A stretch of DNA of 64,000 nt. Source: Pyrrhosoma nymphula (taxonomy: Eukaryota; Arthropoda; Insecta; Odonata; Coenagrionidae). Within the stretch, counting starts at the first letter, position 1. Each line of letters begins with the position of its first letter. Under the pieces are notes generated by a model that was given only the letters and a program-made list of their open reading frames with translations, did no database searches and had not been told where the DNA came from. The translations under genes were made by a program, and so were the position numbers. Below, piece after piece: positions 10,225 through 22,700 of this stretch. The stretch spans positions 10,463,941 to 10,527,940 of the forward strand of contig OY754339.1 in NCBI GenBank assembly GCA_963573305.1, read 5' to 3'.

Positions 10225-10650
10225 GGACCTTAAGTCCTAATTTCAGAGAATAAATTGGCACCAAGCAATAAATCAGTTTGCCCTGGTATGAAAAAACTGG
10301 GATCTGCCAGATGCAATTTGAAAAGAATTTTTTCACTAACTGAATCAGGTATAATAAAAGAAGTCTGGCCAGAGGTAATTTTAGGAATTGCAATTGCAGA
10401 TACCCGAATTTCTTCGCCATTATTACGTGACATCATAACAAATGAAGTAACACCGTGGATGGTACACACAGGAGTACCTGATTATCCTATACAATTTACT
10501 CATTTTTATTCAAAACAGCCCTAATATTTGTTGGCAATCGATTGTTATATAACTAGCTGGTGATGCTGGATCAATTATCATTCTTAATGATGCAATGGTT
10601 CCATAATATGTCTGGACCAGTGCGACAGCGGTTCCTAAAAGAACGGCAGC
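10225..10650 (-). pseudogene. BEL/Pao aspartic protease pseudogene
   Basis: The minus strand at about 10650-10510 encodes AVLLGTAVALVQTYYG then RMIIDPASPASYIT. The family active site is D-S/P-G-S, and here it reads DPAS, so glycine is replaced. After a frame break, 10469-10230 encodes VSAIAIPKITSG and the ADPSFF...DLLLGANLF segment typical of the downstream part of this protease. Together these cover the whole domain in pieces. The altered active site and the frame breaks mean it is inactive. Confidence 0.65.
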
Positions 10651-10799
10651 CGGCTAAGCATTGGAATCTGTGATACAAGACAACGAGTTTACTACGGAAT
10701 TGTTTATCTGGGAAGAGAGTTGAGCCTCCTTAGACAAATGTCTTGAAGTACCACTGACTGGTATGTGAGTGCTTCGTTACTTCATTGACTTCATCAGAC

Positions 10800-11953
10800 T
10801 TCGATTTTGAATCTTGAACTGAATTTTGTGAATGATGACTGCGAGAGCAGTAAATATACGTATAATCTATTGTTTTATGAACACGGACTAAGCAATTAAA
10901 ACATATTCCTTTAGATTTGATGAAGTCTCTCCTTTTTAATACATCGAAGGCATTGAATTGTGAATAATGATGAAGTCTATGTTGCGAATCACAAAGCTGA
11001 CATGATCAGGTCTAACCCTGCTTACATGATCAGGTTGAGACGTAGCAATTAATGTTGTCTTTTGAGACTGAGAATTGAGTTCAAATTTAATATGCTTGCA
11101 ACCAGATGTACTCACAATGTTGATATATTTATGTCCAAATTCTAAGAGACGTGTTATTGAAGGGAAATCATCGCAATGGTGTTCGGTTTTAAATTGTATT
11201 TTGACAGATTTGTTCCGAGCTTTCGCCGCAATATAAAACAAAATAAACTCAGACAAATTCGGTATATTCGTCGCGTTCAAAGCATTCACATTTTCCGAAA
11301 AAATATTGAAAAAGGTTTACAAAGCATCAACTGACTCACCATTAACACGAATACTAAATAATTTATCCAGATAATGAAAAGCTTGCAACCTTTTATTTTA
11401 ATTTGCTGGACTAATTCTACCAAGCATTTACGTAGTTATCTGAAATGATAGGTAGACTTGAAACTAAAGCTAACGCATGACCCTTTACGCTAGATTAAAG
11501 ATAATGATGCTTCTCTATATCAGTTAAACTTTGATTTGAGTCAATAAATACATTTTAAATAGGCTTAAAATTGGCCAAGTACCCATCAAACAACGGAATA
11601 CTAATATTAGATAGGCGCACTGAGGGAAGTGACGAAGGTTGACCTTCCTGAGAGGTTGAAGGAGTCCCCTTAAACTACTCGACTCGCAACCGCGTTGATT
11701 TTATGATAGTGGCATTCAACGAGATCCTCCATGTCAAGTTCAGACGCTTTCACATCTTAGTTAAAGTGAAATTCCAAATAACGTACCTCGTTCGCCGTAG
11801 TGAGAAAAGATTTAAAATCATCGCAGGTACGAAAATCTACTCAAGAAGATAGATAATCTACTTTGTGGCTAAAACCTTCGTTGACATTAAGTACATCCGT
11901 TCGATAGTTCTAACAACGGCATCGCGCCTATTTTCATTGATACTTTTCGCCAT
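10800..11953 (-). pseudogene. BEL/Pao gag-like pseudogene with zinc knuckle
   Basis: A minus-strand ATG at 11953-11951 opens a frame starting MAKSINENRRDAVV, which soon meets a stop. A later open part (11289-10936) has no catalytic motif but lies in the gag position. Near 10900-10815 the minus strand encodes GICFNCLVRVH followed by CSRSHHS. This matches the CFNCL...H...C...HH zinc-knuckle pattern of BEL/Pao gag C-termini. The product would be the nucleocapsid/capsid precursor. Several frame changes separate these parts, so no functional protein is made. Confidence 0.6.
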
Positions 11954-12264
11954 TCCAGCCTAGGAAGACGCCAACTACCGGGGAAAGTACGAAACATTGG
12001 AACGATGGTAGCTCTCCCTTCATCCTTTATCAGTTATTTTCATGACTAATCATATGATTTTTCCATTTCATCCATCGCACCCACGTCTTCAACCTTTCCT
12101 TACATTTGTTTTTCCCTACTCCCATCACCTTGGCCTTATCATCACTAACGCTCACCCGTCCTTTTTCTTGCCTCTCCTGCTGCCTTTTCGCCCATAATTT
12201 TCATATCACCCTGCTCCTGCATTTCATTTAATTTCACATATCATTTCATTAATTGTATCACCTA
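11954..12264. other. Region beyond BEL/Pao gag; no LTR recognised
   Basis: This is where a 5' LTR would be expected. The sequence is CT-biased with no copy of the 7.5-8.1 kb sequence and no TG...CA bounded repeat seen. The LTR may be lost or too diverged to see by eye. Confidence 0.4.
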
Positions 12265-12540
12265 TGTGGTCATGGACGCCCCCCTACATAGGGGCAGGGG
12301 GGGCCGCGCCCACCCCTAGCCTCCCGGGAAAAAATTGGGAAGGCAAAGTTTTATTTATTTATTGTTTTTGCAGGATTAAATTAATATTTTAGTAAAAAAA
12401 TTAGAAAATTGTCGTTCATCTAAGATGTACCAAATGTGTACTCCTGAGACCACAAATTCACTAAACTTTCCGGGAGAGGGCTCCTCAGAACTCCTTCTTA
12501 AACCTATGTCTTGGCCTCCCCCCTCGAAAATATGGTATGG
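12265..12540. repeat. Dispersed GC-ended repeat
   Basis: Starts with C- and G-rich sequence (CCCCCCTACATAGGGGC, then GGGGGGCCGCGCCC) and ends with GGCCTCCCCCCTCG, enclosing an AT-rich centre. The paired C-rich borders look like one element or a decayed terminal inverted pair. It was not assigned to a superfamily. Confidence 0.3.
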
Positions 12541-12735
12541 GCGCCCATGCTAAGGAATCCAAGATTTAACGTCCCATCCGACGGACAAAGTACCTCACTT
12601 GAAGTGCACTCGATATTGCACTCAAGTGAGCATTGTTATTCCAATGAAAAATCACCGCCACTGCCGGGATTCCAACCTGGACCCTTGGAATGCAAAGGCC
12701 ATGTTCTATCCACCACATTAACCTGATAACCCGTT
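12540..12735 (-). mobile_element. tRNA-derived SINE, most complete copy
   Basis: Reading the minus strand from about 12735 there is an A-box-like GGTGGATAGAACATGG, then a B box GGTTGGAATCCC (about 12675-12664). A spacer GGCAGTGGCGGTGATTTTTC follows, then a palindromic pair around GTGCACTTCAAGTGAGG and a body ending in GGACGTTAAATCTTGG and GGGCGCCC-like sequence. SINEs of this form are transcribed by RNA polymerase III and copied by a LINE's enzymes. Sister pieces lie at 690-812, 1245-1375 and 26995-27065. Confidence 0.6.
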
Positions 12736-14271
12736 GTAAACAGTTCTTTTGCCATAATTAACACATAATTGCGTCTTCATCTAATTTATTACGTGCGTTA
12801 TCCATAGAGCGGTAAATTAGGGTTTTAGAAAATTCAAAATTAATTCTTTCCAGAATTTGTAACTTCATCCTGTGAACATTTCCTTTTTCATTAAACAATA
12901 TCTCACAAAACTGTGATCACTATAAGATGCAGTGGTATAAATGGAGGATCAACGCTTTCAAAAATTAGTGGTATAATTCTTTCATCCAGGAAGAAAATTG
13001 AGAATTGTACCCCAGATTCATTTGCTTATAACCGCGACAATTTATCAATTAGTGGTATATTATCCTCTTTCGCCTTCCCCTAAAACCTGATGGGGGATGT
13101 TATCTAGAAGAAAGAGTGTTATCTTCCTCTCAGATAGCATAGGTTACAATCTGAAAACCTTTTATATCGACTCATTGGGCTATTGCGCGCAAATTCTGAA
13201 CTACGCATCTCAAATTTTCTAAATGAGACGACTTGCAAATTAATTCATGGAAAGATACCCGATTTATATGAAAATCTCCGTGATGAGTGTCAGAAAGCAA
13301 ATTATTAGCAACGGTAGCTTTCTAGCGCTGTTTCTCCTATAACTGCTCTAAAAATACTTCTGTTAAGAACTTCCTGTGAATCCCCATTCCCATTACCTTC
13401 TTTTTTTTTAAAGATATGTGAATATAAATCTTAATAATGCGTTGCACGATCAGTTCAAGTACTTTGTCCTTCGTGAAAAAGTTATTCAAACTCAAAAACT
13501 TCCTTTCGGTGGCAGCGTAAGGCGTATTGATATCAATCTTAGGTAATAGTGCCATCACACACATGCCTTGTTAAGTCATATTCATTTTAAGTGAGTAAAT
13601 AATGGAAAAACAAAAAAAAGCAACATAATTTTCCTTTTCCTAAATCGTTAATAGCAAGTTGTATGCTATTTTAGTCTGATATCATTTTCAGTTTGTTGTT
13701 TTTTATATTAACGCTCAAGATAATGTATAATAATACTGGATTTTGCCTTTTGACGTGATTTTGGCCACACGTTGTTGCAGGTTGCCTGAAAAATGAAGCA
13801 CATGTGACACAAATACGAAGGACTCAAAGTTTTCCTTTCATGATCTTTCCTAGGACCACGAGAGGATTTTAATGCAACGGCACTTAATCCTTTTAATCTC
13901 TTTCTAGCTCGCCATTTCCGTGCAATCCTATTCGTTCCCATTATCACCTTTTCAATCCTCTTACGTTCCACATTCCAACTCTCTCCCTTAATCTGCTTGG
14001 ACCGTTCACTTCGCAATGAGTTCTTGCTTGCCCACCAGACCTCTCATAGACTCCCGAATCCAAATAGCGATGACTGGGTGTGGGATCCTTCACTCCCTGT
14101 CATCGCTATCCCTTCCCTCCCTCCCCTTCTCAACTTCTGGCTGCGTTAGCTTATTATTATCTTATGTTACTCCCCATATGATTCATCAAGGGTTTATGTT
14201 TTTACCTCCCACACACGGCCTTACTTAAAATCCTCTGCCAATAGATCTAAGTTACCATCTTAACTATTTTA
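12736..14271. other. AT-rich DNA, nothing recognised
   Basis: Frames of 75 to 102 codons on the minus strand show no motif; the one at 13708-14016 is simply basic. No repeat ends seen. Confidence 0.45.
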
Positions 14272-14690
14272 TCTTTATATAATAATATATTTTTATTTAT
14301 TCACATAAAATTCAATGTATGTATATTTGTATGTATGTGGGCGTTTTCCAGATCTCCTCCTAAACCACTGGACCGATTTTGATGAAATTTGGAACACATG
14401 TTTGCTACTGGTAGACTACGAACACTGTAGGGTTCAATTAACCAAAACCCTTTTTTTCAGGGACTGATCTGATGCAGGAAGGTTTCTCAAGTGTTCCGCC
14501 AGGTAAGAGGCTTCATTTTTGACGACTTTTTGAAGAACGACTTGCTTTTTACCTTCAGGGCTTCTGAACCTGCCGTACTCTTCCCACCTAATTTTGATCG
14601 CTATTTATACCCAATTCTCGGGATCATTATGGGATTATCTTTTATCCCGGATGGAAAACCCGAGAAACATTTCTGCATCCTATACTAAAT
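14272..14690 (+). mobile_element. Helitron-like 5' end, non-autonomous fragment
   Basis: Begins A-TCTTTATATAATAATAT and contains CTAAACCACTGGACCGATTT followed by TGATGAAATTTGG. Wording of this kind (a T/A-rich start, then 'ACCGATTTTGATGAAATTTGG' about 110 bases in) is typical of arthropod Helitron 5' regions. No CTRR 3' end with hairpin was found, so the right boundary is only where similarity becomes unclear. Confidence 0.45.
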
Positions 14691-16070
14691 TTTCAATTCA
14701 TCTAATATATATTTAAGGGTTTAGATTACTAGCTCACCACCTTTATTCTTATTGCCAGCTTTATCATACTTCCACTTCATCCTGGTCCAAATCTATCGCT
14801 CATTCTTGCAGTATAACTAAGTTAATGTTTCTCTATTCCTACCCGGGTAAAATATCTCAGCAAACATTGATAAGCCTATAGGAATTAAAACCCAAACTAA
14901 TATCACGTGTGCAGTACACGTGATATTGCCCAAACATATATTTGCTCCGGAAAAAAACTTTACCATTACTAAAATATTTACCTCATCTTGAGTGAGCGGG
15001 TGTTCGAACTTGAGGCTAGTTTGTACAGCCCCGTCTCGAGAAAGGAGTTTTATGTTTAAATTCCAACATTGGGAAATAAAATCTTTTACAGAAATAACTT
15101 TTATGGTATGATTAGCCTGCATTTTCCAGAAATGGTTTGGTATATTGACACACGATTAGTACTTAATTAGTTTCTAAATAAATAAATAGATTATTCCTGA
15201 GCGTGCAACATCAGGAAGTTATATGAAATTTCCTTTCAATATTCAAGATAAGATTTTTATTTGGAAGCTTCACAGTATCTTGATTCTTCAAATGCAGGGT
15301 CACCAATTTAACCTAGTGGTTAAAATAAGTCATTTTTAAGCGATGTGCTTCAAAATAAACAGTTCCTTAATACAAGTAAATGTCATGCTTGAAATGGCAA
15401 ACGATATTTTAACTACCAACTACATGAGAGTCAAATATTTCTCTTGCACCTGATAATCAATGAAGAATGATATTCGCTCACTTAAACGTCAACTATAATT
15501 ATTTCTTAACTATGTTTATTATGATTTCTCTGTTTCACATATTATATGCGAATTAAATTCTGAGACTTCGGATCAATGTAGAATTATTTTGGGAGAGAGA
15601 ACATAATTATTTTGTTTTCTTCTTAGAGATGAGTAATAAAGACGGAGTATTCATCAAGGGTGCATGATCCAAAGTAAACTTGGGTTAAAGATATTAAAAG
15701 GAATTAAAAGTCTATTTAGAGCGAGAAAAGTATTATTTTACCCACTAATCATGTTGACCCAATTGTTACGTTGAAGATATTTCATAGAAAAATTTTGTCC
15801 ACCGAGTCTTCTATTTTTCGCTAGTTTATCGATCAAAAAGTTTTCACCTCAAAGGGTTCAGCGATTTCTTCGGAAGAGAGATGTTGACCCGACATAACCG
15901 TAAGAGTCATAAATTATTCTCGCTATTTGACCCGACGCGAACGTGTATCAAGTCTTTCACGATTTCAACACCATTGCTGCACCATATATATATCAAATAA
16001 TTTGCATCAGTGTAGCCTCAAAGCATATATGCATGATCATGATGAAATATAAAATTGGAATTTGTGAAAA
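14691..16070. other. AT-rich DNA, nothing recognised
   Basis: Includes a perfect small hairpin near 14904-14924 (ATATCACGTGT/ACACGTGATAT). No coding or element signal. Confidence 0.45.
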
Positions 16071-18426
16071 TCTACTTATATATAAAAATTCAGCCAGCGT
16101 ATGTTAGTGACCGCAAAACTCCAAAAGAAGTCGGTCGATTGATCTTAAACTTTGATGGTGAGTTGTTGTGCGCGCACCAACAAATGTTAATAAGTTATAA
16201 AAATTGATAATTTTGGGGTTGTTTTTACCCCAATATTGTTAACATTTACTCCCATGAGAAAAGCATTGAATTTAGTGCAGCTGTTTCTTTATTTGCCTTT
16301 TTAAATTACTTGCACGCAAGATATTGGATAGCATTTTCCATTATAGAACGCATTAGAAAATGCATTATTTAATTATTTCATTAAATTTTCTTATACGCTG
16401 CGTTTTTCCCTAAGTATTGCGTTTTATCTCTAAATTCATCGATGTTTCTTCCTTTTAAACAATAGAAATTTCCTAGGCAACCAGGAGTTAATATCCATTT
16501 TATAGCTACTCCATGAATGTCCATTCACGCCTGCAGCATTAACAGTCCAGGTTCATTGGCTAATTTCATAGGTGTTGCCAAACGACAAGAGTTCCCCGTT
16601 CGGCTTTCCTTCTCAAACAAGGTCAATCACTTCAAGTGTGTGGATTAAATCTGGAAAATTCATGCTCTCCACACGGTTTGCATGGCTTGGATTTCAAAGA
16701 AGAAATATACAATGAAGCGCTAATCTTCATCGAGGATCTTTGTCTTGCTACGTGTGGCAAGTTGTTGGCACAATTGGGAATGACAGAAACAAATCGGTCC
16801 ATCGATGCAACATTCGACAGAGAACTGCTCATAGAGCAATAATATAACAGAAATGACTTACAGTTGTTAGTCCAAGAAAATTCACCGAAATTCCTTCCAG
16901 AACAAAAAAATAGCATTTGATCCCATCACACAAGTTGTGGCCAACCAATCCGGGGGATTGTACTTTTTGTACGCTCAACGTGGAACTGGAAAAATGATCT
17001 TAATTTCCTTGATCCTGGCTAAAATTCGTTCAAACGGCCATATTGCGTTAGCTCTTGCTTCTTCAGGCATTTCTTCCACGTTAAATGAAAGAGAGGGAGA
17101 ACAGCGCATTCAGCTCCTAAACTGTCACTAAACATACAATTAACAGAAAACCCAACATGTAACATTTCAAATAATCAGGAATGAGAAAGGTTCTTCAGGC
17201 GTGCAAAAACATTGCATTCAATGAGTGTACAATGGCTCACATGAAGTCATAAGAAGCATTAGACCATATATTGAAAGACTTGGAAAAGATCAGGTTCCAT
17301 TTGGAGGAGCATTGGTGTTACGACACGGTGACTTCAGTCTCAACACCAGCTGATGAATTGTATGCCTCCTTGAAATATGTATTCAACTTTTTGGAGCAGA
17401 GCCAAAAAAATGCATTTAACAACAAATGTGAGAGTTTAGTTTTAAACCGATCCAACAGCTGAGATAATTTCAAGACAGTTACTCGAGGTTGGTATCGGCA
17501 CTGTACCTACAAATTCAGAAACAGGAAAAATCCCCTTCTCATCTAATTTAGTGAATTCAAAAGGAAAAATAGTAGGCAAGGCTTTCCAAATCATCGAAAC
17601 AAATTATCGAAATCATGCATAGTTGAGTGAAAGGACCATTCTAGCGGGAAAAAATGTCGACGTATACGATATGAACAACATCATTCTAAACAGAATCGCA
17701 GGAGAAAGAGTGATGTACAATTCCATTGAATCTGTGATGAACCAAAGGGAAGTAGTGAATTTTCCAACAGAATTTCTTAATTCTCTCGATGTTCCCGGAT
17801 TACCGTCGCACATTCTAAATTAGAAAATTGGAGGGCCAATTATATTACTCCGAAACATCAATCAGCCAAGTTATGCAATGGCAAACGATTAGTAGTTAAA
17901 CATTTATGAACAATCTAATAGAAACAACAATTCTGATTGGACTTCATAAAGGTGAAGACGTACTACTTCCACGAATATCACTCGTTCCGACCGACATGGC
18001 GCTCGAGTTCAAACGACTTCCATTTACAAATCGCCTTGCGTTCCCTATGACTATCAATAAAGTGCAAGGCCAATCTTTGCAAGTGTGCGGTTTGAATTTC
18101 GAAAACAATTCTTCTTTCATGGGTAATTATACGTCGCATGCTCCAGAGTCGGTAGATTATCTGATTTTTATGTTTATGCAGAAAACGGACAAACTTAAAA
18201 TGTATTCAATCCACTAGCTTTACAATAAAAATATATTTTATGTGAAAAACCTCTTTTTCTTCCTTTCCTTTCATTTCACAGCTTAGCCACAGCAACACAA
18301 AGCAGGGTATTGAATTGAATGAAGTGTTTTCTGGGTGAATCTATGTTCGATAAAATACATTTATTTACTTTCCCATTCATTTCATACCAGACTGAGCCAC
18401 AGCGAAGCATGGCCGGGTTTAGCTAG
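16071..18426 (+). mobile_element. Helitron with both termini, defective
   Basis: The element begins TC (TCTACTTATATATAAAAATT) directly after an A at 16070 and ends in CTAG (18423-18426) directly before a T at 18427. This is the A^T insertion with TC/CTRR ends that defines Helitrons. Twenty to forty bases before the 3' end, GCCACAGCGAAGCATGGC can form the expected hairpin (GCCA/TGGC stem). A decayed second copy of this end motif (TTAGCCACAGCAACACAAAG) lies near 18282. Inside is a rearranged helicase pseudogene. The Rep/HUH domain is absent, so it could only have moved with help in trans. Confidence 0.85.
16600..18217 (+). pseudogene. Helitron PIF1-family helicase pseudogene, rearranged
   Basis: Segments in order: about 16623-16680 encodes QSLQVCGLNLENSCSPHGLH, a piece of the C-terminal helicase motif. 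16690-16842 encodes EIYNEALIFIEDLCLATCGK. 16937-17080 encodes SGGLYFLYAQRGTGKM (Walker A; family APGGTGKT) then LILAKIRSNGHIALALASSG. 17271-17400 has STPADELYASLKY, and 17623-17823 has LSERTILAGKNVDVYDMNN and FPTEFLNSLDVPG. 17906-18217 has KGEDVLLPRISLVPTD, FTNRLAFPMTINKVQGQSL and LNFENNSSF. The conserved YVACSRV ending is lost. The protein would unwind DNA during rolling-circle transposition. Multiple stops make it dead, and the leading C-terminal piece is out of order. Confidence 0.85.
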
Positions 18427-18527
18427 TAATCTATAATTAATTTGTCCATAAATTGCCATTAATATCCAATTTTGAGAGGGAGAAAAAGGCGACTTTTACA
18501 AATACCACTGAATATTTATTTAATCTC
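18427..18527. other. Flank of Helitron
   Basis: Short AT-rich flank between the Helitron end and the hammerhead-like motif; nothing recognised. Confidence 0.4.
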
Positions 18528-18563
18528 GACCCGGGTTTCGACGTGAGTTCACATTATCATCAG
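18528..18563 (-). ncRNA. Hammerhead-ribozyme-like core
   Basis: The minus strand reads CTGATGA (18563-18557), a short region able to form GTGA/TCAC, then GAAACCCGGGTC (18539-18528). This fits the CUGANGA - stem II - GAAA - stem III - UH order, with the self-complementary ACCCGGGT as stem III and UC at the cleavage site. Stem I pairing is weak. Such motifs occur in Penelope-like elements. Activity is untested and the motif may be only a relic. Confidence 0.4.
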
Positions 18564-19696
18564 GCAAGCCTTGATAATTTATTATTAAATAATAAAAAGT
18601 TGCCTTGTTGCTCTTATGATGGAATACCACAAAGTAAACCTTGCAAAAGTCATTGCTCCAAGGTTGAGACAATAGTAAAAGATTCATTGCATGAATCCTT
18701 GATACTCAAATGAACCATACATATAAACAAAAAAGAAAACACTCCAGATCATCCTTCAGAAAAGATCAGAACTTTACGTTGCTTCATTTCCCGTACTAAT
18801 ATTTATTTCGACATTTCACCTCGACGCACACATTGATGCGCTGACTTCAGACATAACATAATCAAGATTGATTCCTTAGCCAAAGTATAGGAATCCACTG
18901 AATTTATTATATTTGTTGAAATTCAAGTGTTGGAGCCGGAAAATTACATTTTTTGACAAATTCACCTAGACATAATTACAATTTCCTTATAAACACACCA
19001 TCATAAAGAAAACGAATAAAAAAATATTTTCTACTGAGAGTTTATAGAAATGTAGGTTTTTCACTCAGCAGAAAATATTCTCTGAAGGTAGTGCTACAGA
19101 AACCGAAACATAAATATTTAATAGATAAAATAAAAGTGATAACTTAATAAGATGTGATACTCTGTAGCTTGGCTAAAAAAAAGGGATATCATTTACTGGT
19201 GGGACGCCAAAAAGATATATATTTACCCAAAAGAAAGAGAATAAATAAAATCAAGTGTAAATACATTGTAATAAGTTGAATAAAAAAAGGTATAACGCAA
19301 TTAAAATTGCTTCGTTTGTGAAAACGTTAAGCATAAGACAGAATTTCAGCTGAGGCATTTACTCAGAACTTTATTTCAAAATTTTGAAAGGAAAAAATCA
19401 TTATCATTTCTAGTGTAGAATTATAATTGTTGATTTCTCCGTAAAATTAACATATTATTAGTCTTTGTAAACTATTTTGATGTACTCGGGTCATAATGAC
19501 GTGACGCAACCGCATATGTAAGCGGTTATATATATATATCTGTATGCGACCGATTAAGAGTTAAGCTTGTATAAAATAAAATATTATGTACTATAATACG
19601 CTTTCTGAATTCTTGACTATTTTAATTTTGGTATTTCGAGTTGTTCCAAATAGAATTTAGATGCACCCTAGGTTTTGGGAAGAACTACGTGGGCAA
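18564..19696. other. AT-rich DNA, nothing recognised
   Basis: A (TA)n run near 19527-19541 lies inside a weak hairpin of GCATATG/CTGTATGC words. No gene signal. Confidence 0.4.
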
Positions 19697-19750
19697 TCAA
19701 TAGTTTTGTCAGTCTATGGCTTCTCAATAGTTTTGTCAGTCTATGGCTTC
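19697..19750. repeat. Perfect 27-bp tandem duplication
   Basis: 19697-19723 and 19724-19750 are identical, starting TCAATAGTTTTGTCAG. Two units only; likely a recent slippage event. Confidence 0.95.
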
Positions 19751-22700
19751 CATCACTAAAACGGACTGATTAAAAGGGAGGATTAAAAGGATCATAAATG
19801 GAGAAATATAATCCACCCAAAAGCTTGAGTAAGATCAGATTAAAATTATCATTTTTTTAAGGGGAGGAAAAGATTATTATTTTAATCACGCTAACGAACA
19901 AAATGCGTCCATCTCCCAGCTTCCCCTACCCATTTATTCTGCATCTCTTGCGGGCCTTCCCCCTCCCCCCCTCATCTTTCCCTCATTCATGTTTTTTATC
20001 CTCCCGCTGCGTTATCCCCTCGCTCTCGACCCTCTTACGAAGACTCTCCCACGCTGCTAATTAAAAGCACTCTCTTAAAAAACTGCACAATAAAGCGTTA
20101 TCCTCGTTAGCCAGACGGTGGAATCTGCTCTCCGAAGGTGGGGGGGGCCATACCTATACAATTTTTCTTCCTTCCAATTCCCATCCACATCTCCCATGGT
20201 TCTAAAATAAACACACGGCATCACTCTGAGCTCCGGAGACGCGACTTGTCGTGCGAGAGATAAAAATTTTATTCACAGACTTTCTGGCGCGCACGCTTCC
20301 GTCATCCTTAGATCACCGATAATGTTAATTCTTATGTAAAGAAAACATTGTTTTAGGATTATTACTATTGTTATCGTAGGTAAATGTTATGGAGGTGCCA
20401 TGAGTGTTAAATTATGTTAAAAATTCAAGTAAGCACGGAAAGAAATTAACGAAACAAATGTGTTACAAAATTATGTAAGTTGTGTAATATATATATGAAT
20501 AAGGCATTTTTATTCATTTCTTGAAACATTTTACGTAATTTGGAAAGGGCTCAAATAGCTTAGAAGGCATATCGTTACAATTAACTCCAGAACTATTCCA
20601 ATATGAATTCTGAGATCATACTCATGTTGTAAAAACATGAGTCCGCCCGAACTTTAACTCACGCCTTCAAAGTGAGGGAATAGAGTAATAATAATAATAA
20701 TAACAATAATGCTACTTTATTTGTGCGAGGTTGAGACTGTTGAGAGTCCCTTCTTCCATCTAGTCTTCAAGAAGGGTGAGAGTAAGGGTGGAGAGAAGAG
20801 AAGAAGGTGGCATCTATCTTTTACGTTTTGAAATTTATTATGTTGTGAATTTTGAACTAATAACTCGTTGTAATAATACGGTCATATATACTGGAGCCCT
20901 GAGAAGCAAATCAAATTTTGCGAAACTTCCGATCTTGACCAAACTACGTACAGTATTAATAAAAAACCAAGACCATCTCGTGATTAGATAAATATAAATA
21001 ATACCAGTTGAAAAGCCTGCTAAAACAGGCTAAAATATTGGCGAAATAGCCGAAGAGTAATGAATGCAGAAAATAATTAAACATAAAGTAATCTGTTTTT
21101 TTAATGAAAAATATATGCAACTTAGGTAAACAATAAAAAATTCTTTGTATACCACATTTTTGGTGAAGCAGGCGAAGCTGTTACTAAGCTATTTCCCTTA
21201 AGTGTGAATTTTGAAAATTGCATACGCCCACGCCATGTGTCAGTAAGTGGAGAACGTATATGGGAGCTCGCTTGCCATCTGTTGGCGCACATCTGTATCA
21301 CTACGTCTAATTGAATCATACGTACGTACGCATAGATCTTAATACAGTAAATGTCTCACAACTTATTTTCCAAACATGTGGACCAAATTTAAGAGTTTCC
21401 TAAGAAATTCACGAAAGAATTTCTTGCTTGTATATAAGGGCCATTATAATAGAAGAGGATAACAATTCAATATCTTGACAAAATATTATTGTAATCCGAT
21501 AAAGGAATAACGCTCCACATCGCACTTAGATATTTGATCTTTCGCCAATATTTCCAGTACTTCCTGACGAGTGTGGAGCACTCGGCGTTTATCATTACTT
21601 TTCTGTAAGTAGCAACGACTTCTCAAACATTTTATATGCTTCATCTCGAATATTATCCATTCCTGCTCCGTAGTCCCCGAATATTAAGCGATGCCACCAA
21701 AGTGGGGGGTCCAATCAAAATGGACAGTGGAGCATTTCCGCGGCTTCACTATTCCCCTGTTATTATATCATATAGTATGGTTTCATCTCTTCTCTCCTTT
21801 AATCCACGCATCATGCAAACTCGATTTCCCTTTGCTCCTTTCATTCTTCATCAGCCGCACGAGAAGGAATGGAGAATGGAAAGGAAAGGAACGTGCAATT
21901 CGAGTAAGAGGAGACTGTTTATTTGGTTACCAAAGTAACTGTTGAGGAATAATTATAGCGATAGATAAGTTTCTTTGTCGTTTAAATGTCGTTTCCTTGC
22001 AAATTTTAATTGAACACGCCGAATTTGTTTACACATTGAAAGTATTAATTTATTGATAAGATAAAATGGAGCATCCTGGAGTTCTATAATTTTCACACAA
22101 ACTATGTGCCACATATTTTTCACGATGAACTACTTAATATTTGGCTCGAGCATTCAACATCATTTACGCTTTTCTTAAATATGAATATGAGTAGTACTTA
22201 TACGTGGTAAGAGCGGAAGTAATCATGCGGAAACGACTGATTTTTCGACATTGCCAATCTAAATATGCAGCTAGTATGCAAATAGTTCAATGCATCCAGG
22301 TGACGAAATATTTTAGAAGTTACAACTCTCAATGTGATATCTATGTAACTCACAACGGTTGATGCAAATATTTTTGTGTTCATATCATCAGAAATACCTT
22401 ACAAATTTTTTGTACAGTTTTGACGGAAACCGTGAATATATTTAGAAGTTTAATTTGACGTTTTGTTGTTCTAATTTGAGTACTATCTTTAAGAACCCAT
22501 GTTAAATCGACTCATAATTCATGGAGTAACTATGCGGAATTTAGCACGAGAACTGGTTGTTTTACTCATTGCATCATATAAAAAACTATAATATATAACA
22601 TAAAATTTTCAGAATTCTCTAACCAACTTCATCTGAAGGTAAAACCTCCATCTTTATTGGATGTAGTTGAAGAATGATGTGTAGTTGAATGTGATCCCCT

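Larger units (their letters stand above)
8092..11953 (-). mobile_element. BEL/Pao LTR retrotransposon, internally deleted and decayed
   Basis: Reading the minus strand, the order is gag, zinc knuckle, aspartic protease, linker, part of RT, then integrase. That order and the motifs are those of BEL/Pao. The RT stops after the first conserved blocks and is joined near 9440-9465 to the integrase N-terminal region, so the rest of RT and all of RNase H (about 1.5 kb by comparison with complete family members) are missing. Many stops and frameshifts are present. LTRs were not identified with confidence; the minus-strand bases just upstream of gag (about 11975-11958) begin TGGCG and might be a primer-binding site. 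Confidence 0.8.

Noticed and set aside
13708..14016. 102-codon basic minus-strand frame
   Set aside because: No domain, no splice borders and no repeat relation seen; left as intergenic.
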